From the NCBI GenBank assembly GCA_026120185.1, contig JANUWF010001101.1:3534001-3598000 (forward strand): 64,000 bases of DNA, read 5' to 3'. Positions 11,578-22,647 of the stretch are shown here, one piece after another; within the stretch, counting starts at the first letter, position 1, and the number at the start of each line of letters is the position of its first letter. The DNA comes from Voacanga thouarsii. Lineage: Eukaryota > Streptophyta > Magnoliopsida > Gentianales > Apocynaceae. The position numbers and the translations under genes were made by a program. The notes beneath the pieces were generated by a model. That model saw only the letters and a program-made list of their open reading frames with translations. It did no database searches and was not told where the DNA came from.

Positions 11578-12911
11578 ACAATATCATAAGAGCTTAGATT
11601 TTGTTGATTTAACTATGTAAAAATGTAAATAGGTAAATATGTAAATTTATACCGTTGTTCTTTTTACAAAAATGTGCCATCTTTTGTATCTTGTGTATCT
11701 TTGTAATATAATTTACTAACTTTGACTGATGTTTAACTAAATAATTTGTTCTTTTAATTTTGTTTGAATTGTGAATTCCGTTATCTAATTTTCTTCTTGT
11801 CTTTTCTAGGTGTTAGCCTTGGTACATGATCCAACGATTTGAATGCGATATTGTTGATCTTGTTTTGTTTCATTTTTATTTATTTCTTCATGAATTGAAT
11901 TGTATTATTCATCACTGCTGTGTGTTCATTATTTTTAATTTATTTTAAAAAAAAATCGGAGCCCAGACAGAATGCAACCGGCGCCAGCTCCTGTCACGGG
12001 AAGCACTAAAATAGGCCAATTTGGCCATTTTTTCTTTCTAATTCTTCAATTCCCTCTCAAATTCTCTCTAACCCGCACCGGCTTCACCTCTTACCCCTTT
12101 CAAAATTTGATTTTTCACCTCCCAAACACTTCTAGAGTATCAATCTATCCTTCTTTTGTTGATTCTACAGATTAAAATTCTCTAAATCTTCCATTTTTCA
12201 CAAAAACCAAATATTCAATCTACCTTCAAAGAGCTTTGATTTATGAAAAAAGGATGCATATTTTGCTTGCCCATGCATAGGTGAACATAAAGGTATGTTT
12301 TTTCTTGAATTCCCATGGTTAAAATGTTGTAGGTAAAAATTTTCTAATTTTAGGTATATTTTTTGCCTAGATTTAGGATATTTAATGTTCTCTTGCATTG
12401 TGAATTAATTTGTGAGTTTCATGACATTGGATATATTATGAGTTGATGGTTCTTGAGAACTTTATTTATTCACATGATTATTAGGGAGTTTGTATATTCA
12501 ATTAAGGGTATGATTATGGCTATTATGATGATTGAAGTAACTAGTTGCATATTGGCCTTGAATTATCTTACACTTGATCACTATAATGCCATGATGATTC
12601 TACAATTCATGTGACCATGTTATGAGCATCTAGATACATTGGATTTGTTAAGCACATTTACGTTTTCCAGTGAGTTATTATGCTTATTCTTGCAGGTTGT
12701 AAATTGTGGTGGATTGATTGGAGAAGGTTGAATTGGTCATTGTGTTGGTGTAAGGGATACCTTAAGGAGTTTGAGAATTATGGTGTGAGCTGGTAGAGAG
12801 TTGAGTATGGTATTGTGCATTGTGTTTGAAAAAGGGGAGATTCTATTCTTCTAAAATCTTTGAGCTTCCTAGTCCTTGTCCTCCTATCTTCTCTACTACC
12901 TACTTGCCAAT
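11578..12911 (+). other. Leader of the Tat-type element
   Basis: AT-rich sequence between PBS and the ORF. A GGCGCC-type box (ACCGGCGCCAGCTCC) occurs at about 11979-11993, like those in the LTRs. A short open frame (11972-12175) overlaps this and shows no recognisable domain. Confidence 0.55.
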
Positions 12912-14107
12912 ATGTTTAGAGCACGAGGTTAATCATCCAAAAGGGCTAGAGCTTCTTCTTCCTCAGCCCCTTCGCATATAGACCCCCTATTCCTTAGGCC
13001 AACAGAGTTCATTGATCCATCAGGTGAGGAGTGGTACAATAGGAGGGCCTTAAATAAGATTATTGTGGAGTGTACTTTTGCACCTACCTTAGACCGTGCC
13101 CTTAAACTAGGAATGATGTTTAGGAGGTTAGGGTGGGGACCTATAGTAAAGCTTAAGGGGGATTATTGTCCAGTGCTCGTAAAAGAATTTTATGCTAACA
13201 TGGTTGAAAAGGGCAATAACCAGCTCTCCCACATTAAGACACGAGTAAAAGGAACCCCCATTATCATCACATGAAACCATTTAGCCACTCTTCTCCAGGT
13301 GTATGATGATGATTCTTGGCTTGGGATAGATACTAATCATCAAAAGATTCTTTCTGACCCTAATTGGGATGCCAATGGAACTAGAGCAACCCAGGGTTGT
13401 GCAAGAGAAATGCTTTCCAAGCCAACAGCTTCTACTCTAACAATGATCTTACTGTCAACTTTCGGGCTCTAGTATATATGTTTGGTTTTAATGTCATACC
13501 TCGGGCCAATGGATTCAATAAGACACGGACTATTGATATGTACATCTTGCGTAGGATGATAACCACTTAGCCTATCCCTCTTACTCCATTAATCATACAA
13601 TCCATTAGGGATGTGGTTCATCATCCTCTCTCTACCAAAGCCTTCATATTTCCTCTGATAATCATGAAAATTCTGAGCGATTTTGGTATTAGTACTGAGG
13701 GGGAGTTGACGGAGACTACCACTGAGCATGACCTAATCACGAAGTAAACATTAATGAGATGTGGGTACAAATATAGCCACGAGATGAAGAAATGGCTAAC
13801 TCCCTATGAGATCAAGTATCTTGGACAAGTTCAGCCACCACCTGTGGAGGGGGAGCACCTACGACCACCATTGCTAGCACGAGTCAGTAGTTTACAGTCC
13901 CAACTAAGGACTGACTTTGAGACCGTGATGATGGGACAGTTAGCTTAGTAGATAGAGATGTTGCTACACATGCGAGACTCCATTGATGACATTGCCCGGA
14001 GGAAGACTATTATTGAGCAGTAATGGACTGAGTGGATGCAGCATTTTTCGGGACCACATAGTGGTGATAGCACTTCAACATCTGATGATGATGATGGGGA
14101 GGATTGA
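12912..14107 (+). pseudogene. Broken ORF, 'putative plant transposon protein'-like
   Basis: Starts MFRARG, with a TAA at codon 7 (12930-12932). It continues through a Ser/Ala-rich start and FIDPSGEEWYNRRALNKIIV, then LGWGPIVKLKGDYCPVLVKE, FYANMVEKGN and TRVKGTPIIIT. It is broken by TGA at 13272 and then by a frameshift near 13420-13450. The last part reads LVYMFGFNVIPRANGFNKTR and ends with an acidic tail DDDDGED and TGA at 14105. The order of motifs (GW..F..L....Y..LV.EFYAN, then TRVRG, then a helical region) fits the plant 'Transposase_32 / putative plant transposon protein' family, often found inside non-autonomous gypsy elements; its function is not known. About 390-400 codons. The family name is recognised by eye and should be treated as likely, not proven. 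Confidence 0.7.
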
Positions 14108-14118
14108 GATGATTTTTC

Positions 14119-15614
14119 TGTTAGAATTCGTGGACTCCTAAACGCGGAAAACATCCACGAATCCCTCCCGAGGACCCAAGTAAACGATTAAGAGGATCTA
14201 AGGTTTAAGAATTACCTCTGGTTGCTGTAATCGAAATCCTTCGATTCTGATTGTGCTGTTGTACGTTCAACCCGAACAATCACCAGACGCTGCAGTATGC
14301 GAACGTCCTCTATCGGATACACACCGCGAACTTACTCAATACCCGGGGAGTGCTAGCGCCTAGGGTTTGAGAGGTTTTTTCTTTTCTGGTAGAGAATGGC
14401 ACGAATGTTCTCAACCGAAAAAGAAATGGACTATTGAAAAGACGGCTAGGGTTTTCTTAAAAACCCCCGAACCTCTTAGAGTCCAACCCTAATAATATCT
14501 TATCATATTCTAATTTAAATTCAAATTAAATTAAAATTGATATGATAAGATTTTGCCATTATCTCGGTAATTTAACTAATTAATTTACCGAGTCAGATTC
14601 TTATAATCTGGACATCATCCAGATACATCGAATGTGGACATATTTCCAGATTCATTGTATCTGGTAAATTTTCTAAGTATGATTAACTTAGACATATTTC
14701 CAGATTCATCGAACCTGATCACCAGAAAAATAACCTAACAAGTTCGCTTATTGTGTGCCTAAATCATATTTAAATGGCCCACAAGTTATAAGCGGTTTCT
14801 AGCAAAACATTATAACTATCCAGGTTAAATGAAGATCGGTGATCTCTTTGAGCCAAACCATAATTTTATATTTAGTCATTTTGTCACACGATATCCAGAT
14901 TAAGCATAAGGCACGGAGCATATCATCCTTATTAAGCTTAATCAATTATTTCTTGATTTCATAGTAGACTGTTCAAACAAATGATATCAATATCTTAGAT
15001 TGATATATTTGAGCACGGCCATGCATTTTTAACAGTTTAACTTATCAAGGGGCTCATGGATATCTCTCCCATAACTGAGAGGGACAAATTCCTTCACAAT
15101 CAATCATATTCCTCTCCTTGATTTATTCTATATCCAACAGTAGTCTAATTTATTATCTGGTTAAAGACAACTTTAGACAATGTCAAAATATAGAATTTAT
15201 CAAGTAGGAAACTATGATGAATTTAGGTCGAAGGACTTTCAATATTATTATGGCTAGAAAGTACTTATGACATATTCTATGAAGTACTCTCACAGTGGGT
15301 CATGTCCAATACAATGTTCTCTAATATTTATTTATGTCTTGACTCGATATCACAAATATCCATGGCCAGTAAAACATAACCATCAAGTCACAAACATACT
15401 AATCTTAATTTATTATTATTCCAATAATAATAATCGATCAGGGACAGTTTTAGAATAGTCATTGTATTCATTGTAGGGTTTTACTATCAAGTCACGTACT
15501 TGATGACCAACAAAACAAAACTCACTATTCATGGAAAGGAAAGCCTCATATTATTATATAAAATATAATGACAATAGTATAAGTACAAATTGACTCTAGG
15601 GCATATCCCCAACA
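14119..15614 (-). mobile_element. 3' LTR of the copia element (1496 bp)
   Basis: On the + strand it runs from TGTTAGAATTCG to ATCCCCAACA. Compared with 21115-22642 it lacks 32 bp between two GTGTG words, at about 14757, a deletion between short direct repeats. The polypurine tract lies immediately at its right edge, which makes it the 3' LTR in element orientation. Confidence 0.95.
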
Positions 15615-15629
15615 GTCTCCCACTTGCAC
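15615..15629 (-). promoter_or_regulatory. Polypurine tract of the copia element
   Basis: The minus strand reads GTGCAAGTGGGAGAC directly before the LTR start TGTTGGGG. This is the usual copia plus-strand primer. Only 14 bp separate the Gag-Pol stop codon from the LTR. Confidence 0.85.
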
Positions 15630-18600
15630 TAAGACCAATTTGGCATAAGCCGTAATCCCATTGATCTGGTATGACTATCATGTTTAGCCGATGGGAGAGG
15701 CTTTGTCAGTGGATCTGCAACATTGTCATCAGTTGGTACCTTGCATACATTGACATCTCCTCTATCAACAATTTCTCGAATGAGATGAAAACGTCTAAGT
15801 ATATGTTTGGATCGCTGATGTGATCTTGGTTCCTTAGCTTGTGCAATGGCTCCATTGTTGTCACAATAGAGATCCACTGGGTTCACAATACTAGGAACTA
15901 CATCTAGTTCTGTAATGAACTTTTTAATCCAAACTGCTTCTTTAGCTGCAGTTGAGGCAGCTACATACTCAGCTTCTGTAGTAGAATCGGCCACGGTGTC
16001 TTGCTTTGAACTTTTCCAGCTTACAGCACCTCCATTCAAACAAAATAGAAAACCTGATTGCGATCTATAATCATCTATGTCGGACTGAAAACTAGCATCA
16101 GTGTAACCATTTACAACTAGCTCGCCTTCTTGTCCTCCATAAACTAAGAACATATCTTTAGTTCTTCTTAAGTACTTCAGTATGTTCTTGACGGCAGTCC
16201 AGTGTGCCTCTCCAGGATTTGACTGGAACCTGCTCGTCATGCTCAATGCATATGATACATCGGGTCGAGTACATAACATGGCATACATGATAGACCCTAT
16301 AGCGGAAGCGTATGGTATCTTGTTCATGCGCTCTTCTTCATCCTTCGTAGAAGGACTTTGAGTTTTGCTGAGCTTAATGCCATGTGACATTGGCAAGAAT
16401 CCTCTCTTAGAGTCTTGCATACTGAACCTTTTCAGTACCTTGTCAACGTATGTACTTTGACTTAGTCCAATTAGCTTTCTAGATCTATCTCTATAGATCC
16501 TTATACCTAGAATATAGGCAGCTTCACCTAAGTCTTTCATTGAGAAACAATTTTCCAACCATATCTTTACACTTTGTAGAGTTGGGATGTCGTTTCCAAT
16601 GAGTAAGATATCATCAACATAAAGTACCAAAAAGACTATTGCATTCCCACTTGTTTTCTTATAGACACAAGGCTCATCTTCATTTTTGATAAAGTTAAAC
16701 TCTTTAATTGCTTCATCAAAACGAAGATTCCAGCTTCGAGATGCTTGCTTCAATCCATAAATGGATCTTTGAAGCTTGCACACTTTATTAGAATTCAAAG
16801 GATCATCAAAACCCTCAGGTTGTGTCATGTACACATCTTCGAGTAAGTTTCCATTAAGAAACGCGGTTTTGACATCCATTTGCCAAATTTCATAGTCATA
16901 ATATGCTGCTATGGCAAGAAGAATTCTGATAGATTTAAGCATTACAACTGGTGAAAAGGTTTCATCATAGTCTATACCATGAGTTTGTCTATAACCTTTT
17001 GCTACCAGTCGTGCTTTGTAAGTATGCACATTTCCCTCCATGTCTGTTTTCTTTTTGAAAACCCACTTACACCCAATGGTTTTTGAACCTTTAGGTGGGT
17101 TAACCAAAGTCCAAACTTGGTTATCATACATGGATTGCATCTCAGACTTCATAGCCTCTAACCATTTTCCAGAGTCAGAACTCTTAATGGCTTCTTGATA
17201 GGAAGTAGGCTCATCATTAACCATAAGCTCCACATTGTGATCGTCAGTGATGAGAAATCCATATCTCTCAGGTTGTTGACGAACCCTATCAGATCTTCGA
17301 GGTCCTTGTTCTATAGATGTAGGCTCATCTTGGACTTGTGAGCCATCTAATCGAGATTCATTATTTGGTTCAGGCACTAATTGTGGCTCTTGAATCTCAT
17401 CTTGATAAGGTTCAGGCACTAATTGTGGTCCTTGAATCTCATCAAGATGTATTTTACTCCCACTGATTCTTTTGGAAATAAATTCCTTTTCAAGAAAGAA
17501 TCCATTTCGAGCAACAATTACTCTATTTTCTTTTGGGAGATAAAATTGATATCCTTTAGTTTCTTTAGGATACCCCACAAATATGCATTTATCCGATTTA
17601 GGTGCAAGTTTATCAGATAATAAACGCTTTACATAAACTTCACAACCCCAAATCTTCAAAAATAACAAACTAGGTTGTCTCCCAATCCATATCTCATATG
17701 GCGTTTTCTGAACCGATTTAGATGGAACTCGATTTAGTATGAATGCAGCAGTCTCCAAGGCATAACCCCAAAAGGAGATTGGAAGATCAGTTTGACTCAT
17801 CATTGATCGAACCATATCTAATAAAGTCCGATTTCTCCGTTCAGATACACCATTCCATTGAGGTGTTCCTGGTGGAGTTAATTGGGAAATAATTCCACAA
17901 TTTTTAAGATGCTCGTCAAACTCGTGACTTAAGTATTCACCACCTCGATCCGATCGAAGTGTTTTGATACTTTTGCCAAGTTGATTTTGTACTTCATTTT
18001 GAAATTCTTTGAATTTCTGGAACGATTCAGATTTGTGTTTCATCAGATACAGGTAGCCATATCTGCTGAAATCATCTGTAAATGTAATGAAGTACTGAAA
18101 TCCTCCTCTAGCAAATGAATTCATTGGTCCACATACATCAGTATGTATTAGGCCCAATAAATCAGTTGCCCTTTCATTTTGTCTCTTGAAAGGCGCTTTA
18201 GTCATTTTGCCTAATAAACAAGAATCACATGTTTTGTAAGATTCTAAATCAAACGATTTTAGAAGCCCATCATTATGAAGCTTTGTTATGCGTTTCTCAT
18301 TTATATGGCCCAAACGACAATGCCAGAAGTAAGTCTGATTTAAATCATTGGATTTCAATCTCTTAGTATTTATATTATAGATAGACATGTCTGAAGATCC
18401 ACGAAGATTTAGAATATAAAGCCCATTCGATAATGAAGCATCTCCATAAAAAATGCCGTTTTTATTAATGGAGCAAATGTTATTCCTAATAACAAATTCA
18501 AAACCTTCTAAATCCAAACAAGAAACTGAAATAATATTCCTACTCATAGCAGGAACATAAAAACAATTGTTCAGTTCTAAAACAAGCCCACTGGGCAAAA

Positions 18601-19402
18601 TTAATTCAAAAGTTCCTACAGCTACTGCAGCAACTTTTGCTCCATTCGCAACTCGTAGGTCCACCTCGCCTTTTGCCAAGGCTCTACTCCTTTTTAGACC
18701 CTGCACATTTACACAAATGTGAGATCCACAACCGGTATCCAATACCCATGAATCAGAAGTAGATAAATTAATTTCAATAACATAAATACCTGAAGCGGCA
18801 GTCTCACTGTCCTTCTTTTTCTTTGCTTCCAAATAGAGCTTGCAATTTCTTAACCAATGTCCTTGTTCTCCACAATGGTGGCAAGCTCCCTCCTTTGGTG
18901 TCTTGGCCTTAGGTTTGGGCTTGAACTTGGACTTTGCCTTGTCCTTACCCTTACTAGCCATGACCTTGCCCTTTTGGTTGTTCTTTTTGCCTTTCCCTTT
19001 TTGAACCATTAAAACACTAGAAGTATTCTTCTTAATGTTCAGTTCAGCTTGTTTTAGCATCCCATGCAATTCAGTAATGGATTTCTCCATATTATGCATG
19101 TTAAAATTCATGACAAACTGGTCATACTCAGCAGGTAAAGAGCCCAAGATCAAATCCGTGGCCATGTCATGATTAACAGGAGCACCAAGCTTATCAAGAT
19201 GATCTAGATAGCCCTTCATTTTAAGGACATAAGCACTTACCGAGGTGCCAGAAACCATCTTACATGCATTTAACGCCTTGTGAGTTTCAAATCTCTCTTG
19301 TCGTGCTTGCTCTTGGAACATTTCCTTGAGATGCACAATCATATCATATGCCTCTGCTTCTTCAAACTGTTTTTGAAGTTCAGAGTTCATGGTTGCTAGC
19401 AT
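15629..19402 (-). CDS. Copia Gag-Pol polyprotein, long open part
   Basis: 1257 codons from an internal Met. Gag capsid region residues 1-165; zinc knuckle CHHCGEQGHWLRNC at 174-187 (C174, C177, H182, C187). Aspartic protease with LDTGCGSH, catalytic D222. Pre-integrase zinc site H361, H366, C392, C395. Integrase catalytic D422 (TDVCGP), D485 (SDRGGEY), E521. Reverse transcriptase from about 755, with YVDD at 928-931. RNase H with D1102, E1143, D1181. All catalytic residues I can check are present. The protein copies element RNA in cytoplasmic particles and integrates the DNA. The frame continues upstream to 19633 past two stops, so this start is not the original one and the N-terminal Gag is missing. 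No frameshift was seen in the rest. Confidence 0.95.
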   Translation of the reverse strand: MLATMNSELQKQFEEAEAYDMIVHLKEMFQEQARQERFETHKALNACKMVSGTSVSAYVLKMKGYLDHLDKLGAPVNHDMATDLILGSLPAEYDQFVMNFNMHNMEKSITELHGMLKQAELNIKKNTSSVLMVQKGKGKKNNQKGKVMASKGKDKAKSKFKPKPKAKTPKEGACHHCGEQGHWLRNCKLYLEAKKKKDSETAASGIYVIEINLSTSDSWVLDTGCGSHICVNVQGLKRSRALAKGEVDLRVANGAKVAAVAVGTFELILPSGLVLELNNCFYVPAMSRNIISVSCLDLEGFEFVIRNNICSINKNGIFYGDASLSNGLYILNLRGSSDMSIYNINTKRLKSNDLNQTYFWHCRLGHINEKRITKLHNDGLLKSFDLESYKTCDSCLLGKMTKAPFKRQNERATDLLGLIHTDVCGPMNSFARGGFQYFITFTDDFSRYGYLYLMKHKSESFQKFKEFQNEVQNQLGKSIKTLRSDRGGEYLSHEFDEHLKNCGIISQLTPPGTPQWNGVSERRNRTLLDMVRSMMSQTDLPISFWGYALETAAFILNRVPSKSVQKTPYEIWIGRQPSLLFLKIWGCEVYVKRLLSDKLAPKSDKCIFVGYPKETKGYQFYLPKENRVIVARNGFFLEKEFISKRISGSKIHLDEIQGPQLVPEPYQDEIQEPQLVPEPNNESRLDGSQVQDEPTSIEQGPRRSDRVRQQPERYGFLITDDHNVELMVNDEPTSYQEAIKSSDSGKWLEAMKSEMQSMYDNQVWTLVNPPKGSKTIGCKWVFKKKTDMEGNVHTYKARLVAKGYRQTHGIDYDETFSPVVMLKSIRILLAIAAYYDYEIWQMDVKTAFLNGNLLEDVYMTQPEGFDDPLNSNKVCKLQRSIYGLKQASRSWNLRFDEAIKEFNFIKNEDEPCVYKKTSGNAIVFLVLYVDDILLIGNDIPTLQSVKIWLENCFSMKDLGEAAYILGIRIYRDRSRKLIGLSQSTYVDKVLKRFSMQDSKRGFLPMSHGIKLSKTQSPSTKDEEERMNKIPYASAIGSIMYAMLCTRPDVSYALSMTSRFQSNPGEAHWTAVKNILKYLRRTKDMFLVYGGQEGELVVNGYTDASFQSDIDDYRSQSGFLFCLNGGAVSWKSSKQDTVADSTTEAEYVAASTAAKEAVWIKKFITELDVVPSIVNPVDLYCDNNGAIAQAKEPRSHQRSKHILRRFHLIREIVDRGDVNVCKVPTDDNVADPLTKPLPSAKHDSHTRSMGLRLMPNWS

Positions 19403-19633
19403 GAGGCAAGTAACATCGTTGGAGTCATCTTTGTGCTTACTGTAAGCATCTTTTTCAGCTTTTGAGGCGTTATTTGCTGGAGCAGGGGGAATAGGATTTT
19501 CAAGAACATAGAGCCTTTTTTCTTACTTAAGAACAATTCTTAAGTTTCGTACCCAATCAAGAAAGTTAGTCCCACTAAGCTTGTCTTTCTCAAGCACAGA
19601 TTGCAATGAATTATTCTAACTGTTTGTTACCAT
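19403..19633 (-). pseudogene. Original Gag N-terminus with two nonsense codons
   Basis: In frame with the long ORF, 77 codons upstream. It starts MVTNS and then TAG at codon 6 (19616-19618). It continues with LSGTNFLDWVRNLRIVLK, then TAA at codon 37 (19523-19525) and EKRLYVLENPIPPAP. This is the usual copia Gag start (the 'L.G.N...W...L...L' block). Both stops could come from single C-to-T changes in Gln codons (CAG, CAA). They probably inactivate the copy, while the other catalytic domains remain intact. Confidence 0.8.
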
Positions 19634-21101
19634 TATCTACATAAAAAATATGCAAAGTAATTAATTTTTTATACTCTAACGAAAATCTCCAACTAAAAGC
19701 ATTTAAACTTTTTGAAACTTCAACATTTTGATGTTTCGTAGTGGGGAAAAATATTTTATTTTAATCATAAGTAAGCTTTGGCTTTAATCTTATAATTAAA
19801 TAAAACTTTAATTTTAAATGAGATAGACATCAAATGTCCCGGCTAAAAATATCTCATAAAATGCCCTGGGCCCAAAACCATTTTGATAACCTAGTTAAGT
19901 CAAACCATATCAAACATATGGAAAACTATTTTCCATCTTATCTCACTCAGATAATCAAAAGCATCCTACTTTGGTAGGAATGACCATATGATGATCCAAG
20001 TAATAACAAGTGTTTGATTTTGGAAGGCATTTAACACTTAATTTTTTTTTCTTTTTTTCTTTTTTTTATAAAAAAATTTGATTGTAGTAAGCAGGAAATA
20101 AACATATCAAATATACATGCAAGACATAAATAAAAGTGACATAGCATGGCCCATAACCTATGTTGATCATCACGAGCAAAGTGAAGATCAAGGTGGTCAA
20201 TCTAGGTATATGAACTCCTTAAGCATTCTCTAATGCCTTGAGCATACTCCTCCTTGGTTGTAAATGTCGGCTGCCGTCTTCTTTTACATTCGATAGTAAA
20301 ATTGAAATAATTCCTATTCTAGGAAAGTAGTACATATTTTACAACAATGAAAAACGACACGCAGGCCGTATTTAAAAATTACAACTTAAAACAACCATAA
20401 TGTAACCAGCCAATCACATTGGGATAAAACGGGACATGCTATGCACTATTCAAAATAATCCACAATTGCAATAAAAAACACTGACGAATAACACACAACG
20501 AACAGTTAGTTGGGGTTCCAAGTGGCAACGCCTCTGGCGGGGTTAAGGGGCAGTGCCCCTGGCGGAGGTCCTGCTGGTCGGTCAGCGGGTGGGGGTCAAG
20601 GGGGCAGCGCCCCTTGCGGGGGTCTTCGGGGGCAGCGCCCCCGGAAGGAAAAACGATTTTTCCTTCTCTCATTGAATGAGATTTTGCCTTCCGATTTCCG
20701 AATATTAATCAAATTAACGTTCGGACCCCTTAGTAACCATCGCCGTGAAAATTCATATTACAGACAATATGCGTTCTTTTAATCATATTTATACAGATAA
20801 CATATTATCATGGCCGATTAATAAAAACAATTCGCAAATATAGAATGACGGATATCATGCTTACGATACCATATCATATTAAAACAGATCAATTTACAGA
20901 CAATCTGCAACTAATCTGGTCTGATCAGGTGACTAAGACACACATGTTAAACCTAATTCAGGCAGTCTGCATGCTAAGTATTCTAAAATCATAATCATGC
21001 GAACATGCTGATACATACCGTTTAAATTCATATATACATATCATACATGTATTCAACAATACGATTAACATAGATGAATCAACCTAATCATTTAGCAAGT
21101 T
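19634..21101 (-). other. Leader of the copia element
   Basis: About 1.5 kb between PBS and the Gag start, AT-rich except for the GC island at 20519-20655. A T-rich run lies at 20041-20067. No convincing ORF; the two overlapping frames across the GC island are compositional. Confidence 0.7.
20519..20655. repeat. GC-rich hairpin triplet in copia leader
   Basis: Three copies of a GGGGCAGYGCCCC-type imperfect palindrome, at about 20550, 20600 and 20630, separated by GGCGGGGGTC-like spacers, in about 140 bp that is very GC-rich against an AT-rich surround. Each copy could fold as a strong stem in the element RNA between the primer site and the Gag start. Role unknown (packaging or dimer signal is inference). 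Confidence 0.75.
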
Positions 21102-21113
21102 GCTCTGATACCA
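21102..21113 (-). promoter_or_regulatory. Primer binding site, initiator tRNA-Met
   Basis: The minus strand reads TGGTATCAGAGC, one base after the 5' LTR. This is the standard copia minus-strand primer site, perfectly matching the tRNA-Met(i) 3' end complement. It fixes the element orientation as minus. Confidence 0.95.
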
Positions 21114-21114
21114 C

Positions 21115-22642
21115 TGTTCGAATTCGTGGACTCCTAAACGCGGAAAACATCCACGAATCCCTCCCGAGGACCCAAGTAAACGATTAAGAGGATCTAAGGT
21201 TTAAGAATTACCTCTGGTTGCTGTAATCGAAATCATTCGATTCTGATTGCGCTGTTGTACGTTCAACCCGAACATTCACCAGACGCTGCAGTATGCGAAC
21301 GTCCTCTATCGGATACACACCGCGAACTCACTCGATACCCGGGGAGTGCTAGCGCCTAGGGTTTGAGAGGTTTTTTCTTTTCTGGTAGAGAATGGCACGA
21401 ATGTTCTCAACCGAAAAAAAATTGGACTATTGAAAAGACGGCTAGGGTTTTCTTAAAAACTCCCGAACCTCTTAGAGTCCAACCCTAATAATATCTTATC
21501 ATATTCTAATTTAAATTCAAATTAAATTAAAACTGATATGATAAGATTCTGCCATTATCTCGGTAATTTAACTAATTAATTTACCGAGTCAGATTCTTAT
21601 AATCTGGACATCATCCAGATACATCGAATGTGGACATATTTCCAGATTCATTGTATCTGGTAAATTTTCTAAGTACGATTAACTTAGACATATTTCCAGA
21701 TTCATCGAACCTGATCACCAGAAAAATAACCTAACAAGTTCGCTTATTGTGTGACCCTATAGGTTCATTTAACACTGGCAGTGTGCCTAAATCATATTTA
21801 AATGGCCCACAAGTTATAAGCGGTTTCTAGCAAAATATTATAACTATCCAGGTTAAATGAAGATCGGTGATCTCTTTGAACCAAACCATAATTTTATATT
21901 TAGTCATTTTGTCACACGATATCCAGATTAAGCATAAGGCACGGAGCATGTCATCCTTATTAAGCTTAATCAATTATTTCTTGATTTCATAGTAGACTGT
22001 TCAAACAAATGATATCAATATCTTAGATTGATAAATTTGAGCACGGCCATGCATTTTTAACAGTCTAACTTATCAAGGGGCTCATGGATATCTCTCCCAT
22101 AACTGAGAGGGACAAATTCCTTCACAATCAATCATATTTCTCTCATTGATTTATTCTATATCCAACAGTAGTCTAATTTATTATCTGGTTAAAGATAACT
22201 TTAGACAATGTCAAAATATAGAATTTATCAAGTAGGAAACTATGATGAATTTAGGTCGAAGGACTTTCAATATTATTATGGCTAGAAAGTACTTATGACA
22301 TATTCTATGAAGTACTCTCACAGTGGGTCATGTCCAATACAATGTTCTCTAACATTTATTTATGTCTTAACTCGATATCACAAATATCCATGGCCAGTAA
22401 AACATAGCCATCAAGTCACAAACATACTAATCTTAATTTATTATTATTCCAATAATAATAATCGATCAGGGACAGTTTTAGAATAGTTATTGTATTCATT
22501 GTAGGGTTTTACTATCAAGTCACGTACTTGATGACCAACAAAACAAAACTCACTATTCATGGAAAGGAAAGCTTCATATTATTATATAAAATATAATGAC
22601 AATAGTATAAGTATAAATTGACTCTAGGGCATATCCCCAACA
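21115..22642 (-). mobile_element. 5' LTR of the copia element (1528 bp)
   Basis: Same ends as 14119-15614 with TGTTCGAATTCG at its left edge. It contains the 32-bp segment missing from the other LTR (about 21753-21784), which is also present in the solo LTR at 61542, so the deletion is in the 3' LTR. Confidence 0.95.
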
Positions 22643-22647
22643 TTTTC

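Larger units (their letters stand above)
14119..22642 (-). mobile_element. Complete Ty1/copia element (Angela/BARE-like)
   Basis: 8524 bp, flanked by TSD TTTTC (14114-14118, 22643-22647). Element orientation is minus: 5' LTR 21115-22642, PBS 21102-21113, GC-island leader, Gag-Pol 19633-15629, polypurine tract 15615-15629, 3' LTR 14119-15614. It lies 11 bp after the stop of the Tat-type ORF, in the Tat 3' UTR. The LTRs differ by about 27 substitutions by hand count (about 1.8 percent) plus one 32-bp deletion, so insertion is fairly recent. The Angela/BARE-like placement rests on Pol motifs and on the LTR start TGTTGGGGATATGCCCTAGA. Confidence 0.95.

Noticed and set aside
17423..17620. 65-codon plus-strand open frame inside Gag-Pol
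   Set aside because: Antisense shadow of the copia polyprotein on minus.
20439..20782. Two overlapping open frames in the GC island
   Set aside because: Gly/Ala/Pro-rich readings come from the GC-rich palindromic repeats. They sit in the copia leader and have no domain.
21102..21113. Possible tRNA-Met gene
   Set aside because: Only the 12 bases of the primer complement are present, directly beside an LTR. No cloverleaf surrounds it. The same holds for 49294-49305 in viral sequence.
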